From the NCBI GenBank assembly GCA_030525875.1, contig JAUNDV010000022.1:1-34587 (forward strand): a DNA stretch of 34,587 nt, written 5' to 3'. Shown here in pieces: positions 8,261-17,237 of the stretch (its first letter is position 1; the number at the start of each line of letters is the position of its first letter). The notes beneath the pieces are model-generated. The model worked only from the letters and a program-made list of their open reading frames with translations, was not told where the DNA came from and did no database searches. The position numbers and the translations under genes were made by a program. The DNA is from Eubacteriales bacterium (GTDB lineage: Bacteria > Bacillota > Clostridia > Lachnospirales > Lachnospiraceae).

Positions 8261-9436
8261 TTATGTAAGAAGGAATTCACTCATTACCTGATTTGCAAGC
8301 TCCATTCCCCTTTTTGTAAGATAATATCTGCTTCCACTATGCGCCATAAGGCCGTTTGAAGTAAAATTTATAAGCTGTTTTCCAAAAACAGATATCAACG
8401 TTCTTCCAAATCTTAGTCTGAAGTCATCCTCTGATATTCCTTCTGTCATCCTGAGTCCAAGGAACATAAATTCTTCCATCTCTTCCTCAACTTTAAGCTT
8501 TGAAATTTCACCCCTCAAAATTGAAATAGGATTATCTTCTGAAATATACTTATCACTATTTTTAAGATCCAGTTCAAGATATTCCTTTATAGAAGATGTA
8601 TTACTCCATCTCATATCATTAAAAAATGAAGCAGCTCCAATACCAAAGCCTATATAAGGAGTTCCTGTCCAGTACCCCTTATTATGTCTGCATTCAAAGC
8701 CTTGCCTTGCAAAATTACTTATTTCATATCTTGCATAGCCTTGTTTCTCCATAAATTCAAGCGTAAAATCATCAATTCTTGCCTGCTCATCCTCATCTGG
8801 TAAAAGCAGCTGTCCCTTCTTATATAAGTCACCAAAAGGTGTCCCATCTTCAACTATCAGATTATATACCGAAATATGTTCGGGCTTAAGCATTGTAACC
8901 TGTCTTAAGGATTTCTTCCATGTCTTTATACTTTGCATAGGAATACAGTCTATAAGATCTACATTTATATTCTCGAAACCTGCTTTTCTGGCAGCTTCGT
9001 AACTCTTAAGAAAATCCTCTGCTGTATGTATTCTTCCTAATATCTTAAGTTCATTATTATCAGCAGACTGAAGTCCTATACTGAGTCTGTTTATTCCTGT
9101 CGCTCTATATGTCTCAAATTTTTCCCTGAGTGCAGAGGCAGGATTGCATTCAATTGTTATTTCTGCATCCGGTATCACATCATAGTTTTTAAATATGCAG
9201 TCCATTATCAATGCGATATCCTTGGAAGGCAATATAGAAGGTGTTCCTCCACCTATAAAAATGGAGCTTACGGAGTATGGCTCACATTCCTTAGCCACCG
9301 CTCCAAGCTCCATTATAAGCTGCCTTACATATGATTCCTTGGTTTCACTATCTGATGTGAATGAAAGGAAATCACAATAATTACACTTTGCTGCACAAAA
9401 AGGTATGTGCAGATACAATTCTAAATTATGTTTCAT
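8261..9436 (-). CDS. hemW: Radical SAM heme chaperone HemW (formerly called HemN-like)
   Basis: 391 residues. HemW binds heme and a [4Fe-4S] cluster and is thought to hand heme to target proteins; many homologs are mislabelled coproporphyrinogen III oxidase. The start LELYLHIPFCAAKCNYCDF has the radical-SAM cysteines at 14, 18 and 21, with the Cys-x3-Cys-x2-Cys spacing and no extra fourth Cys as in true HemN. IFIGGGTPSILPS follows, then the SAM-binding strand with TIECNPAS, RLSIGLQS and the C-terminal HemN_C-like domain. Its ATG overlaps the TGA of the upstream 3D-domain gene (TGATG), and AAAGG precedes it, so translation is coupled. It precedes hrcA, as in Bacillus. Confidence 0.95.
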   Translation of the reverse strand: MKHNLELYLHIPFCAAKCNYCDFLSFTSDSETKESYVRQLIMELGAVAKECEPYSVSSIFIGGGTPSILPSKDIALIMDCIFKNYDVIPDAEITIECNPASALREKFETYRATGINRLSIGLQSADNNELKILGRIHTAEDFLKSYEAARKAGFENINVDLIDCIPMQSIKTWKKSLRQVTMLKPEHISVYNLIVEDGTPFGDLYKKGQLLLPDEDEQARIDDFTLEFMEKQGYARYEISNFARQGFECRHNKGYWTGTPYIGFGIGAASFFNDMRWSNTSSIKEYLELDLKNSDKYISEDNPISILRGEISKLKVEEEMEEFMFLGLRMTEGISEDDFRLRFGRTLISVFGKQLINFTSNGLMAHSGSRYYLTKRGMELANQVMSEFLLT

Positions 9437-10059
9437 CAGTCAACCTTTTTTGCTATCCAGACCTCTGCTACATTCCAGCCATCGTTTGTAACTGCCCTGG
9501 CCTCAGCATCTGTTTCAAAGAATATATCCAGCATTCCACCTTCTATAGCTTTGCCGCCTCTGTCTTCTACAACATATACTCCGTCAAAGTCAGAATGATT
9601 AGGTCCTTTTTTTCCTTCAACTATAATAACTGTTCCTATAGGAAGCTCTGATGAAGCTGCTATAGTATGCTTTGCTCTGGCTTCTCTACCAGAATAAAGC
9701 TTGTCTCCGTTCTTCTCTCTTGAGTATCCTGTAAGCTTGTGTTCACCCCAGGAATCGCCCTTTACGTACTTCACATCATCGTGAATATAAATCTTTTCAT
9801 CTGCTGAGCTTTCATTGTCATCAGCTGAAACCACCTCAGGTATATCAGAAATTGTATCTTCTTGTTCTGAATTAACCGCAGATTCTTCGACGTCCTCCAT
9901 ATCCTTGGCTATCACATCTCCGTCCTGTGAAAGTTCCACACCCGGACCTCCATTATAGCCAGTTACAATCTCTTCTGCATAGGCTGGTCTGCTTAAAAGT
10001 ATTATGCATGTTACAGCAAGCATTCCCCACAACAGAATAGACTTATAAGAATTTTTCAT
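9436..10059 (-). CDS. Secreted 3D-domain protein (probable cell-wall hydrolase-like)
   Basis: 207 residues with a signal peptide (hydrophobic 8-24, probable cleavage after AYA at about 28), an acidic linker (about 45-95) and a C-terminal 3D domain with the family pattern: ASSELPIGTVIIVEG, FDGVYVVEDRGG and MLDIFF, the three conserved aspartates at about 159, 166 and 178. The 3D fold is a double-psi barrel related to MltA and RlpA and usually acts on peptidoglycan. No wall-anchoring domain is visible. It is transcribed with hemW (1-base overlap). The start has GGAGGAAAGAG. The substrate is not known. Confidence 0.87.
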   Translation of the reverse strand: MKNSYKSILLWGMLAVTCIILLSRPAYAEEIVTGYNGGPGVELSQDGDVIAKDMEDVEESAVNSEQEDTISDIPEVVSADDNESSADEKIYIHDDVKYVKGDSWGEHKLTGYSREKNGDKLYSGREARAKHTIAASSELPIGTVIIVEGKKGPNHSDFDGVYVVEDRGGKAIEGGMLDIFFETDAEARAVTNDGWNVAEVWIAKKVD

Positions 10060-10072
10060 CTCTTTCCTCCAT

Positions 10073-10125
10073 TTTAGACTGATACTGCATGTCTAAACTA
10101 TAATCAGTTTTACCTCTTTCGTCAA
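10073..10125 (-). promoter_or_regulatory. Promoter of the 3D-protein/hemW operon with a dyad at the start site
   Basis: On the minus strand TTGACG (10120-10125) and TATAGT (10097-10102) are exactly 17 bases apart. A perfect inverted repeat, TTTAGAC and GTCTAAA (arms 10091-10097 and 10073-10079, 11-base spacer), covers the predicted start site and ends just before the ribosome site. This position suits an operator or a leader hairpin. Confidence 0.75.
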
Positions 10126-10159
10126 CAAAATGGAGAATATTGTAAAAACTTCGTAAGGT

Positions 10160-12115
10160 TTATGCATGCTTAAAAATAGCTGTAACAGCTTCAAAAATCC
10201 TTACAAATACCCTTTTTACTCTTCCAAAAAGTCCTATATCTGTACCTGCATCCTCTGCATCTACTATAGGTGTTGTCTTATCTTCATCAGTAATTTCTTT
10301 TGTTCTTAACACTATCTGCATTGAAGAAGGAGCATCATTTTTATCAGAGGTAAGGCTAATTCTTTCTGCCTCAGGATCAATATTTAAAAAATTATTTTCT
10401 TCCTCCATCTTTTCTGTTTCATCATCAAGTGTATCTTTAGCCAGCTTTCCTGATTCTCTCATATCATCTGTTGCATCAAACATTTTCATAGATCTGTCTA
10501 TCATACTTATTGATGCATCTATACTCTGTGAAAGGGCATCATCTGTTGTTTCCATAACATCCTTCAAGGTATCCTGAGCCATCAAGAGTGCATTTGAGCC
10601 TGCATCAAGACTTGAACCACTCTTTTCAAATATTGCCTGTGTTGTTGTTAATATTCCTTGAAGATCTGGATACATTAAATTGAGTGTTTCATTTGTGTCT
10701 TCAATATTTTGAATTACGGTCACAAGTCCCTCTGATGTAAGTCTTGCTCCCCCTGCTGTTCTGGTAGCTCCGGATAAGAGCTTTTCTATACTGTTGCTTG
10801 TTTTATCCAGCTGTTCAAGAATATTTTTTAACTTTTCCGCCTTATCCTTAATCTCATCTACAATATTTCTAAGTGAAGCATCCTTTGTAAGCTCTATATC
10901 CGCATATTCTGCTGCAAGATCATTAAGTTCATCCTCTATCTGCACTTTTTTGTCATTGAGCTTATCTAACAGATCCCCTAATTCACTAAGATCATTTTCA
11001 GTAGCAACAGAACCATTAGACAGTCTCTTTAATCCTTCAGACATATGATCAAGTGTATCCTGAAGTTCTGATATAGAATTCACAAGCATATTTAGGTTTG
11101 TGTTGAGTGTATGAAGCTTATCCTGTGATGCGCTTATATAAGGTATCATGTCCTGCATCTTGGATGAAAGATCCTTGATTTCATTTAATGCTTCTTCATT
11201 AGCTTCAAATACTGAGTCCTTTGAAGCTTCCATCTGTGCTCTGGCTTTATCTGCATTTACAAGACTTGCTCTTATATTAATCATATCCTCTCTCATAGAA
11301 GATATTACCTCCAGCATGCTGTCAAGGCTGTCATACATGGCATCACCAGAGTCCTTCCAGGTGTCCTTCAAATTCTTTATATCCACTATATTATTAAGAC
11401 TGTCCGCAGTTCCTGGTATAAGCGTAATCATAATACCGCTCATTTCAAAATCATTGGCACCAAGTCTTACTGTAAACTCCTTTTCTTCACCTGGCAGACC
11501 TGTATACATCACTCCTGAAATATTTCCTATGCTTTGTATCTGCGCACCTGGAGCGTCTATAGAATAAATCTTTTTACTATCTATAGGTATGATTACTGCA
11601 AGAAGCATATTGTTTTTTAGATAGGCATTACAATTTTCATTAGGAACAGCCTTTATATTTATCTCTATAAGACCATCTGCACCGCTCAAATGTTCTGCTT
11701 CTACTTCTACGCCATTTAACTTATAGCTAATGTCAAAATTCCATGGAAGAGATACCTGATTATTATTCATTTGTCCTTCAAAATAGAACTTCTGCCCATT
11801 TCCTTTTATATCTAATTCAAGCTTTCCATCCTTGTAATTGAGCTCATCATTTGAAGACATATTTGTTACTTTTCCATAATCACCAAAATCTGTATATTTT
11901 ACATTTTTTGTGGAATTAATTCCTTTTACAATATTTACATTTTCAGGATTTCCATAATAATCCAAATTAACATACAGATTTTCATCTACATTTACATATT
12001 GCATATCCTCTGGATTTTGTGTTCCTGCGTATGCCGGTATTACAAGAGACATTATGTTTGCAAGAACCAACACGGCTGCAGTTACCTTTTTACTTCTATA
12101 ATCTCTCTTTTTCAT
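10160..12115 (-). CDS. Secreted coiled-coil protein, probable partner of the MMPL exporter
   Basis: 651 residues. There is a signal peptide at 1-30 (TAAVLVLANIMSLVIPAYA), a beta-rich region from about 35 to 240 (short strands such as GYGKVTNM, KFYFEG), then long heptad-bearing helices from about 260 to 560 (for example LDKLNDKKVQIEDELNDLA), and an amphipathic C-terminus (KRVFVRIFEAVTAIFKHA). It resembles the YhgE/Pip-like and other exported coiled-coil regions that accompany or are fused to MMPL exporters in Gram-positives. Its start overlaps the exporter stop by one base, so the two are translated together. No enzyme motif is seen. An adaptor or tether outside the membrane is the likeliest role, by inference. 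Confidence 0.6.
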   Translation of the reverse strand: MKKRDYRSKKVTAAVLVLANIMSLVIPAYAGTQNPEDMQYVNVDENLYVNLDYYGNPENVNIVKGINSTKNVKYTDFGDYGKVTNMSSNDELNYKDGKLELDIKGNGQKFYFEGQMNNNQVSLPWNFDISYKLNGVEVEAEHLSGADGLIEINIKAVPNENCNAYLKNNMLLAVIIPIDSKKIYSIDAPGAQIQSIGNISGVMYTGLPGEEKEFTVRLGANDFEMSGIMITLIPGTADSLNNIVDIKNLKDTWKDSGDAMYDSLDSMLEVISSMREDMINIRASLVNADKARAQMEASKDSVFEANEEALNEIKDLSSKMQDMIPYISASQDKLHTLNTNLNMLVNSISELQDTLDHMSEGLKRLSNGSVATENDLSELGDLLDKLNDKKVQIEDELNDLAAEYADIELTKDASLRNIVDEIKDKAEKLKNILEQLDKTSNSIEKLLSGATRTAGGARLTSEGLVTVIQNIEDTNETLNLMYPDLQGILTTTQAIFEKSGSSLDAGSNALLMAQDTLKDVMETTDDALSQSIDASISMIDRSMKMFDATDDMRESGKLAKDTLDDETEKMEEENNFLNIDPEAERISLTSDKNDAPSSMQIVLRTKEITDEDKTTPIVDAEDAGTDIGLFGRVKRVFVRIFEAVTAIFKHA

Positions 12116-14265
12116 CAGTCATTCCTCACAATCAGATTTTTAAGTTTATTTATTCTTTCTTCTCTTCTCTTTTTGAGATATTTTAAGAAACGCTCCATCT
12201 CATTTTCACGAAGAAGAGGATCAATAAGTACTAGTAAAGCAGGAAGAAGTCCTAAAACAAGTAATACGCTCATCCATGCTCCTCTTCCTATAAGATGTCC
12301 AAGCTCTCCTATTGCGGATATTGTAGATATGTAATAAAGAATATATCCACAAATTGTAAGTATTGACCCAGATGTCAGTATTGCAGGAATACTTCTGTTA
12401 AGTGTCCATATAGCTGCCTTTTGTGGATCTAGCTTCTCTTTATTTCTTGCTTCAATATAGTTTGAGGTCGTAAGTATGGAATAATCTACTGTAGCTCCAA
12501 GCTGTATACAGCCTACAATTATATAACCTATATAGTTAATCTCATCTCCTGCAAAATAAGGTACTGCCATATTTAGGAAAATAGCAAATTCAATCGGTAT
12601 CATTACTACTATAGGTATAGCTAAGGAATGGAAGGAAATCATTACTACTACAAATACTCCAATAAGTGATAAGGCATTTACAAGCTTGTAATCCTTAGTT
12701 ATTACCGTCTTTATATCCTGTGTTGCCGGAGTTCCTCCAACAAGATATGAGTCCTCAGGATAGTATTTTTTCACTATGGAAAGAACCTCATCAGCTGCAT
12801 TAAAGGCTGCTTCACTTTCTTCCTTTGTTCTTGTAAACATAAGCATTCTTGCATAATTATCTGTATGGAGAAGCTCTGTAAGATTAGATGGAAGGAAATC
12901 CTCAGGTACGCCTTCTGGAATCTTATCTACAAGAGAATCTACACTCTTCATATAAGGAAGATCTTCCAGCTCATCGCAAAGTGCCTTTTCTGTAACATTT
13001 GAAGTATTAGGAACTATTGCCATCATCATATTGGATCTTCCAAATTTTTCTATTATCTTAAGGTCATTTTCATATACCTGTGTTCCTTCACTTGCACCAA
13101 CTGATGCATTTCCAAACAAAAATGAGTTCATTGACTGTGCTGTATACAGCGGTATAACTGTTACTATAGCAAAAAGCAAAATAAGTTTTCTTCCTCTATA
13201 TATAAGCTTTGAAAATTTAGTGAAGTTAGGAAAAAATGATCTGTGCGCTGTCTTATCAAGAAGAGCTGACATTCTTAAAATCAGTGCTGGCATAAGCAAT
13301 AGAACTGTTGCCAGTGAACAAACAATTCCTTTTGTAAGCGCAAGACCAAGGTCAAATCCTATTCTAAACTTCATAAATACAAGTACCACAAATCCTACTA
13401 TTGTCGTAAGGGAAGAAGCTAGGATGGAATTTATTGCCTCATCAATAGCCGCTGTAAGTGCCGCTTTTTGTTCCATTCCCTGATCCTTGTATCTTGTATA
13501 AGCATGAAGAAGGAAAATAGAATAATCCATTGATACGGCTAACTGTAATACAGCAACAACATTATCCGTAAGAAATGAAATCGTACCCAGCATTACATTA
13601 CTTCCTTTATTTAGGAGAATTGCAACACCCATAACCGAAAGAAACAAAACCGGCTCCATCCATGATGTTGTAGTGAGCATAAGTATTATGAATATCATGA
13701 TTACAGCAATTACCATTATCATACTTAACTCACGTCTTACATTTTCTTCCAGTGATTTGTTCTGTGCCGCCATACCAACAAGATAGCCATGGTCTCCTAC
13801 AAGCTCATTTATAGCATTTATAGCTTCTACAGTATGCTCGTCGGAATCCCCGTATTCAAAGGTTATATCCATAACAGCACAATTATCTTTGTAATATTCG
13901 TCTATGGCATCATAATCTATAAAATCGGACGACCCATATACGTCATTTGTACTATCGCACCACATGACCATATCTACTCCGGGTATAGCCTCTACAGCAT
14001 CTTTGGTTCTTTTGGCCTCATACAGGTCGACATCTCTTATCATAAGACGTCCTGTTCCAGGATATCCAAACTCCTTCTCCATAAGATCAAGTCCTTGCTT
14101 TGATTGTACAAAAGAAGGAAGATATTCTGTCAGATCATAATTCACCTTTACAAAAGGCATAAAAAAAAGAGAAATTAAACACAGGAGAAAAAATACCTTT
14201 TCAATTGCTCTTGAATGTTTAATAATGAAATCTGGCAGGTAAAACTTTTCTTTTTTGTTATTCAT
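12115..14265 (-). CDS. MMPL/RND-superfamily exporter
   Basis: 716 residues with the two-fold RND layout: TM1 at about 20-40, an outer loop domain, a five-TM bundle at about 180-335, TM7 near 360-380, a second outer domain, and five TMs from about 530 to 690. Each half has the Asp-Tyr pair used for proton relay in MmpL-type transporters: SMDYS at 246-249 (pair 247-248) and TVDYS at 593-596 (pair 594-595). It exports a lipid, drug or peptide using the proton gradient, but the substrate is unknown. AAGGAG lies 9 bases before the ATG. It is transcribed away from a TetR-type gene, whose product probably represses it, and together with the secreted coiled-coil protein. Confidence 0.9.
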   Translation of the reverse strand: MNNKKEKFYLPDFIIKHSRAIEKVFFLLCLISLFFMPFVKVNYDLTEYLPSFVQSKQGLDLMEKEFGYPGTGRLMIRDVDLYEAKRTKDAVEAIPGVDMVMWCDSTNDVYGSSDFIDYDAIDEYYKDNCAVMDITFEYGDSDEHTVEAINAINELVGDHGYLVGMAAQNKSLEENVRRELSMIMVIAVIMIFIILMLTTTSWMEPVLFLSVMGVAILLNKGSNVMLGTISFLTDNVVAVLQLAVSMDYSIFLLHAYTRYKDQGMEQKAALTAAIDEAINSILASSLTTIVGFVVLVFMKFRIGFDLGLALTKGIVCSLATVLLLMPALILRMSALLDKTAHRSFFPNFTKFSKLIYRGRKLILLFAIVTVIPLYTAQSMNSFLFGNASVGASEGTQVYENDLKIIEKFGRSNMMMAIVPNTSNVTEKALCDELEDLPYMKSVDSLVDKIPEGVPEDFLPSNLTELLHTDNYARMLMFTRTKEESEAAFNAADEVLSIVKKYYPEDSYLVGGTPATQDIKTVITKDYKLVNALSLIGVFVVVMISFHSLAIPIVVMIPIEFAIFLNMAVPYFAGDEINYIGYIIVGCIQLGATVDYSILTTSNYIEARNKEKLDPQKAAIWTLNRSIPAILTSGSILTICGYILYYISTISAIGELGHLIGRGAWMSVLLVLGLLPALLVLIDPLLRENEMERFLKYLKKRREERINKLKNLIVRND

Positions 14266-14570
14266 TTCATTACTCCTTACAGTCTGTCATTTATGATTTG
14301 ACTAAAATAATTATCATATATATCAAAAAGTATTAATTACTGACAAAAGTTTGTTATATGTATAATAATTGTTTAATATACTATATTATATTATTGAACT
14401 TCTTGATATTTAATTGACATTTGTCTATTTATCTGTTAGCTTATTATATGTATGATACAGATTAAATGCAATGAGCAAAGGTATGTTTTTATATACGTTA
14501 GTGTACTTTTTAATATCAAAGTGTTTAATTTTATATTTTTTTTATAATTTACGTTAAGGAAGGCAAAACT
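14266..14570. other. 305-base divergent promoter region between the exporter and its TetR regulator
   Basis: Almost pure A/T. For the exporter (minus strand) TTGTCA (14341-14346) and TATATA (14317-14322, preceded by TGA) are 18 bases apart, a weak promoter candidate. A small dyad, ACAAA and TTTGT (14343-14347, 14350-14354), lies over that -35 box and is a weak candidate operator. For the regulator (plus strand) TATAAT at 14543-14548 is the best -10, but no good -35 is found. TTGACA at 14414-14419 has no matching -10. Nothing coding is seen. Confidence 0.45.
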
Positions 14571-15161
14571 ATGGCAAATGCAAAGGACAATGTCAGAGTA
14601 CCTGACAGAAGAGTAAGAAAAACAAAGGCACAGCTTAGAAAGTGCCTTGCAGAGCTGCTCAAGACAAAAAAGATAAATGAAATAACTGTTAAAGAACTTA
14701 CAGACATGTCGGATTTAAACAGAGGTACATTTTATCTTCATTATAGAGATGTATTTGATCTTCTGGAACAAACAGAAACCGAGATTATGGATGAATTTAA
14801 TGCAGCTCTCAATAAATATGAATATGATAAAATAAAATCCCACCCTTCCCTGATGCTGGAAGAGGTCTTTAATCTTGTTAAGGCAAACAAGGACATTATA
14901 AGCACTCTGGTAGGCGAAAATGGTGATCTTAATTTCATAAATCAGCTTTTAGACATTGTTAGAGAAAAATGCCTTAAAAATATGATTGAGCTATATAAGT
15001 CAAAGAATTCAGAGCACTTTGATGTATATTTCTGCTTTATTCTCTCTGGCTGTCTCGGAGTCGTAAAATACTGGCTAAAGAATGACTGCAAGGAAAGTCC
15101 ATCTGAATTAGCTCTTATTACAGAGAAAATCTTCAAAGAAGGAATTAATGTTCTGGATTAA
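14571..15161 (+). CDS. TetR/AcrR-family transcriptional regulator
   Basis: 196 residues. The N-terminal HTH (about 17-60) reads INEITVKELTDMSDLNRGTF and YLHYRDVFDLLEQ, characteristic of TetR proteins of the YxxY/FYLHYxD type. The C-terminal region is helical, with a ligand-type core (VKANKDIISTLVGENGD) that matches the TetR_C_7-like group common in Firmicutes. A GGAAGG ribosome site lies 7 bases before the ATG. It is divergent from the MMPL exporter, so local repression with release by the exporter's substrate is inferred. Confidence 0.88.
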   Translation: MANAKDNVRVPDRRVRKTKAQLRKCLAELLKTKKINEITVKELTDMSDLNRGTFYLHYRDVFDLLEQTETEIMDEFNAALNKYEYDKIKSHPSLMLEEVFNLVKANKDIISTLVGENGDLNFINQLLDIVREKCLKNMIELYKSKNSEHFDVYFCFILSGCLGVVKYWLKNDCKESPSELALITEKIFKEGINVLD

Positions 15162-15173
15162 TTTTATTTAAAT

Positions 15174-15247
15174 AAAAAAGGATCGTTTTTATATCTTATA
15201 ATCAGTATCTGAACTGAATTTTACGATATAAAGCGATCCCTTTATTT
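15174..15247. terminator. Bidirectional terminator between the TetR gene and the MBL-fold gene
   Basis: The genes converge here. AAAAAAGGATCG (15174-15185) pairs with CGATCCCTTTATTT (15234-15247), and ATATC/GATAT pairs continue the stem inward. Each side has an A/T run, giving a T-tract after the stem on both strands. Confidence 0.8.
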
Positions 15248-15250
15248 ACA

Positions 15251-16267
15251 TTAGAAGATTATAACATCTTCATCTTTTGTTGTATAATTATGTTCTGTAT
15301 TAAGCTTATCTATCCAAGCCTTGGTTTCATTTGTCTTAAAGCCAAACTGATTATCTGTCTGTACATTATAAAGCCATTTTGTTGTAGGCCATATACAGTT
15401 TTTTGGATTAAGTCTCTTATAAAATTCTTCATCTACTCCATTTTGTCCATGATGGCTTATCTGAACAAAATCAGCTGTAACTCCTTCAAGTACGCCTTCA
15501 TTCATTAGCTGTCTTCCTGCAACTGGTCCCATATCTCCCAAAATTATGACATGTTTTCCATCAATACATATATCGTACATCAGGCTGGAATTATTTACAG
15601 CATAAACATCATTCATCTTAACCGGATCATTCATGACCTTTATAGTAAGCTTATCTGAAAGCTCTATAAGCGTTCCTTTACTTATTTCACCATGCACCCT
15701 ATCCTGAGGATATTTGGAAAGTGCGTCATTAAGAACAAATACTATACCACATTCCTCTGGATCAACCTCCTGATACCATTCAGGCTCATGAAAATTGTAA
15801 TAAATATTTCTTATATCTATCTCTGTACTTCTATTGTTAAGAATTTCTGTGAGTGCTCCTATATGATCCTGCTGTGGATGAGTAATGAGCCATGCATCAA
15901 CATAGCCTCCCATTTCCTTGATATTTTGAAGCAGATGATCTGTATCTGCTGACACACCCCCATCTACAACTACAATCTTACCATCTGAACTCTTTAGTAT
16001 GGCAGAAAGCTGCTGGGAATCCGAACCTTTATTGGTTAAAAATCTCATTTCTCCGCCTGAAAGCACATGCTCTCCATCTACATTGGTAGTTTCAGGACTG
16101 TTTACACCACCAAATGAACCCGGACCATCATACATATCCTTACTATATACTGCATACTTAGGCTTTGCTTCGTTTTCAGCCGCTAATACAGGATTATATA
16201 ATCCTGCAGTTATTCCTATACCAATAAAAAAAATGAAACTGCTCTTCTTAAAATTATATCTGAACAT
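15251..16267 (-). CDS. Secreted metallo-beta-lactamase-fold protein (ComEC-type MBL domain)
   Basis: 338 residues with a signal peptide (hydrophobic 10-27, cleavage near VLAA). MBL-fold landmarks are VVVDGG at about 99-104, THPQQDHIGAL with the motif at 130-135, LGDM at about 243-246 and SHHG at about 271-274. This pattern is closest to the stand-alone MBL domains related to ComEC/Rec2. The usual HxHxDH reads HPQQDH here, with Gln at the second His position, so one metal may be bound differently. A family of secreted hydrolases fits, but no substrate is known. GGGAGAG lies before the ATG. It converges with the TetR gene and diverges from the FchA-like gene. Confidence 0.8.
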   Translation of the reverse strand: MFRYNFKKSSFIFFIGIGITAGLYNPVLAAENEAKPKYAVYSKDMYDGPGSFGGVNSPETTNVDGEHVLSGGEMRFLTNKGSDSQQLSAILKSSDGKIVVVDGGVSADTDHLLQNIKEMGGYVDAWLITHPQQDHIGALTEILNNRSTEIDIRNIYYNFHEPEWYQEVDPEECGIVFVLNDALSKYPQDRVHGEISKGTLIELSDKLTIKVMNDPVKMNDVYAVNNSSLMYDICIDGKHVIILGDMGPVAGRQLMNEGVLEGVTADFVQISHHGQNGVDEEFYKRLNPKNCIWPTTKWLYNVQTDNQFGFKTNETKAWIDKLNTEHNYTTKDEDVIIF

Positions 16268-16287
16268 ACTGCTCTCCCTGCTCTATT

Positions 16288-16310
16288 TATGTATTTTCAT
16301 AAAATACATA
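16288..16310. promoter_or_regulatory. Perfect 10-bp inverted repeat upstream of the MBL-fold gene
   Basis: TATGTATTTT (16288-16297), three bases, then AAAATACATA (16301-16310). It lies 21 bases upstream of the MBL-fold start codon, inside the divergent spacer. It could be an operator or a leader hairpin; no known regulator consensus was recognised. Confidence 0.55.
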
Positions 16311-16400
16311 CAACTATGATTTTTCTATCATATTTAAGTTTTTTTTGCAAGCCAGCTTAATACATCGTAAGCAAAATGTATGAATTATATTTATAACTGT

Positions 16401-16408
16401 GCTATAAT
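16401..16408 (+). promoter_or_regulatory. Extended -10 promoter of the FchA-like gene
   Basis: TGCTATAAT (TG at -15 plus consensus TATAAT at 16403-16408) lies about 30 bases upstream of the ATG. No good -35 is seen, as is common for extended -10 promoters. Confidence 0.6.
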
Positions 16409-16438
16409 GTTTTTAATTTTTCACTCAGGAGAATAAAT

Positions 16439-17071
16439 ATGTTAACAAAGGATAAAACACTTTTAAAGTATACGACTGAACTTGGAAGCAAGCTTCCCGC
16501 TCCGGGAGGCGGAAGTGCCGCTGCCGTTTCTGCCTCACTTGGCACCTCTCTTCTTATGATGGTAGCAAATCTTACAATAGGTAAAAAAAATTATTTGGAA
16601 TATGAAGCAAGACTAATTGAGATAGTGGAATTTCTTACAAAAAAATATTCTCTGTTTTTAGATTTAAGTGACAAGGATGCAGAGGCTTTTATACCTCTTT
16701 CAATAGCCTATAAGCTTCCAAGAAATACAGAAAAAGAACAGCTTTTAAGGAAAAGCGAAATTGAAAAGTGCCTCTATCAGGCTGCAAATGCTCCACTAGA
16801 ATTAATGAAAGAAATCAGAGCTGTCTTAAGCTATTCACAGAAATTGTGCGAAATAGGAAGCCGTCTTGCTATAAGCGATGTAGGAGCTGGCATAAAGCTA
16901 CTTCAGGCTGGCTGCGATACAGCCTATCTCAATGTAATCATAAACACAAAGCTTATGCAGGATAAATCCAAGGCAAGCGTCTATGATGAAGAAGCCCTTA
17001 TTTTAAAAAATGAGATTTCAGATATATGTGATAAAGTGTACAAGCTTGTATGTGATGAGATTAAAATGTGA
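16439..17071 (+). CDS. fchA: Cyclodeaminase/cyclohydrolase family protein (FchA-like)
   Basis: 210 residues, the usual length of the formiminotransferase-cyclodeaminase C-terminal family as a single protein. The hallmark LPAPGGGSAAAVSASLGTSL lies at about 19-38, followed by DKDAEAFIPLSIAYKLP and the GSRLAISDVGAGIKLLQAG segment. Members convert 5,10-methenyl-THF to 10-formyl-THF or deaminate 5-formimino-THF in one-carbon metabolism. Which reaction applies cannot be told from sequence. CAGGAG lies before the ATG. It stands alone on the plus strand, without folD or formyl-THF ligase beside it. Confidence 0.88.
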   Translation: MLTKDKTLLKYTTELGSKLPAPGGGSAAAVSASLGTSLLMMVANLTIGKKNYLEYEARLIEIVEFLTKKYSLFLDLSDKDAEAFIPLSIAYKLPRNTEKEQLLRKSEIEKCLYQAANAPLELMKEIRAVLSYSQKLCEIGSRLAISDVGAGIKLLQAGCDTAYLNVIINTKLMQDKSKASVYDEEALILKNEISDICDKVYKLVCDEIKM

Positions 17072-17172
17072 ATTTATAATATCTCTCATACAATCTGGAC
17101 GTAAAATCTATATTTCAACAATATAAAATTCCTACTAAAATCTTCTAACAAACTATTTCATCTATTAAAAAT

Positions 17173-17216
17173 GCATTATTTTGGTATATGAACAAAATTC
17201 ATAATCAAAATAATGC
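17173..17216. terminator. Long bidirectional hairpin between the FchA-like and Dabb genes
   Basis: A perfect 11-base-pair stem (GCATTATTTTG with CAAAATAATGC) encloses a second perfect stem (TATGAA with TTCATA). A/T runs flank both sides, as expected for a terminator shared by two converging genes. Confidence 0.8.
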
Positions 17217-17237
17217 GCTATATTTTATATCGATATT

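Noticed and set aside
13031-13483. 150-codon frame opposite the MMPL exporter
   Set aside because: Lies entirely within the exporter gene on the other strand; no start signal or family pattern.
15174-15247. Riboswitch or small RNA
   Set aside because: The long stem with A/T runs on both sides lies between two converging genes, which a bidirectional terminator explains fully.
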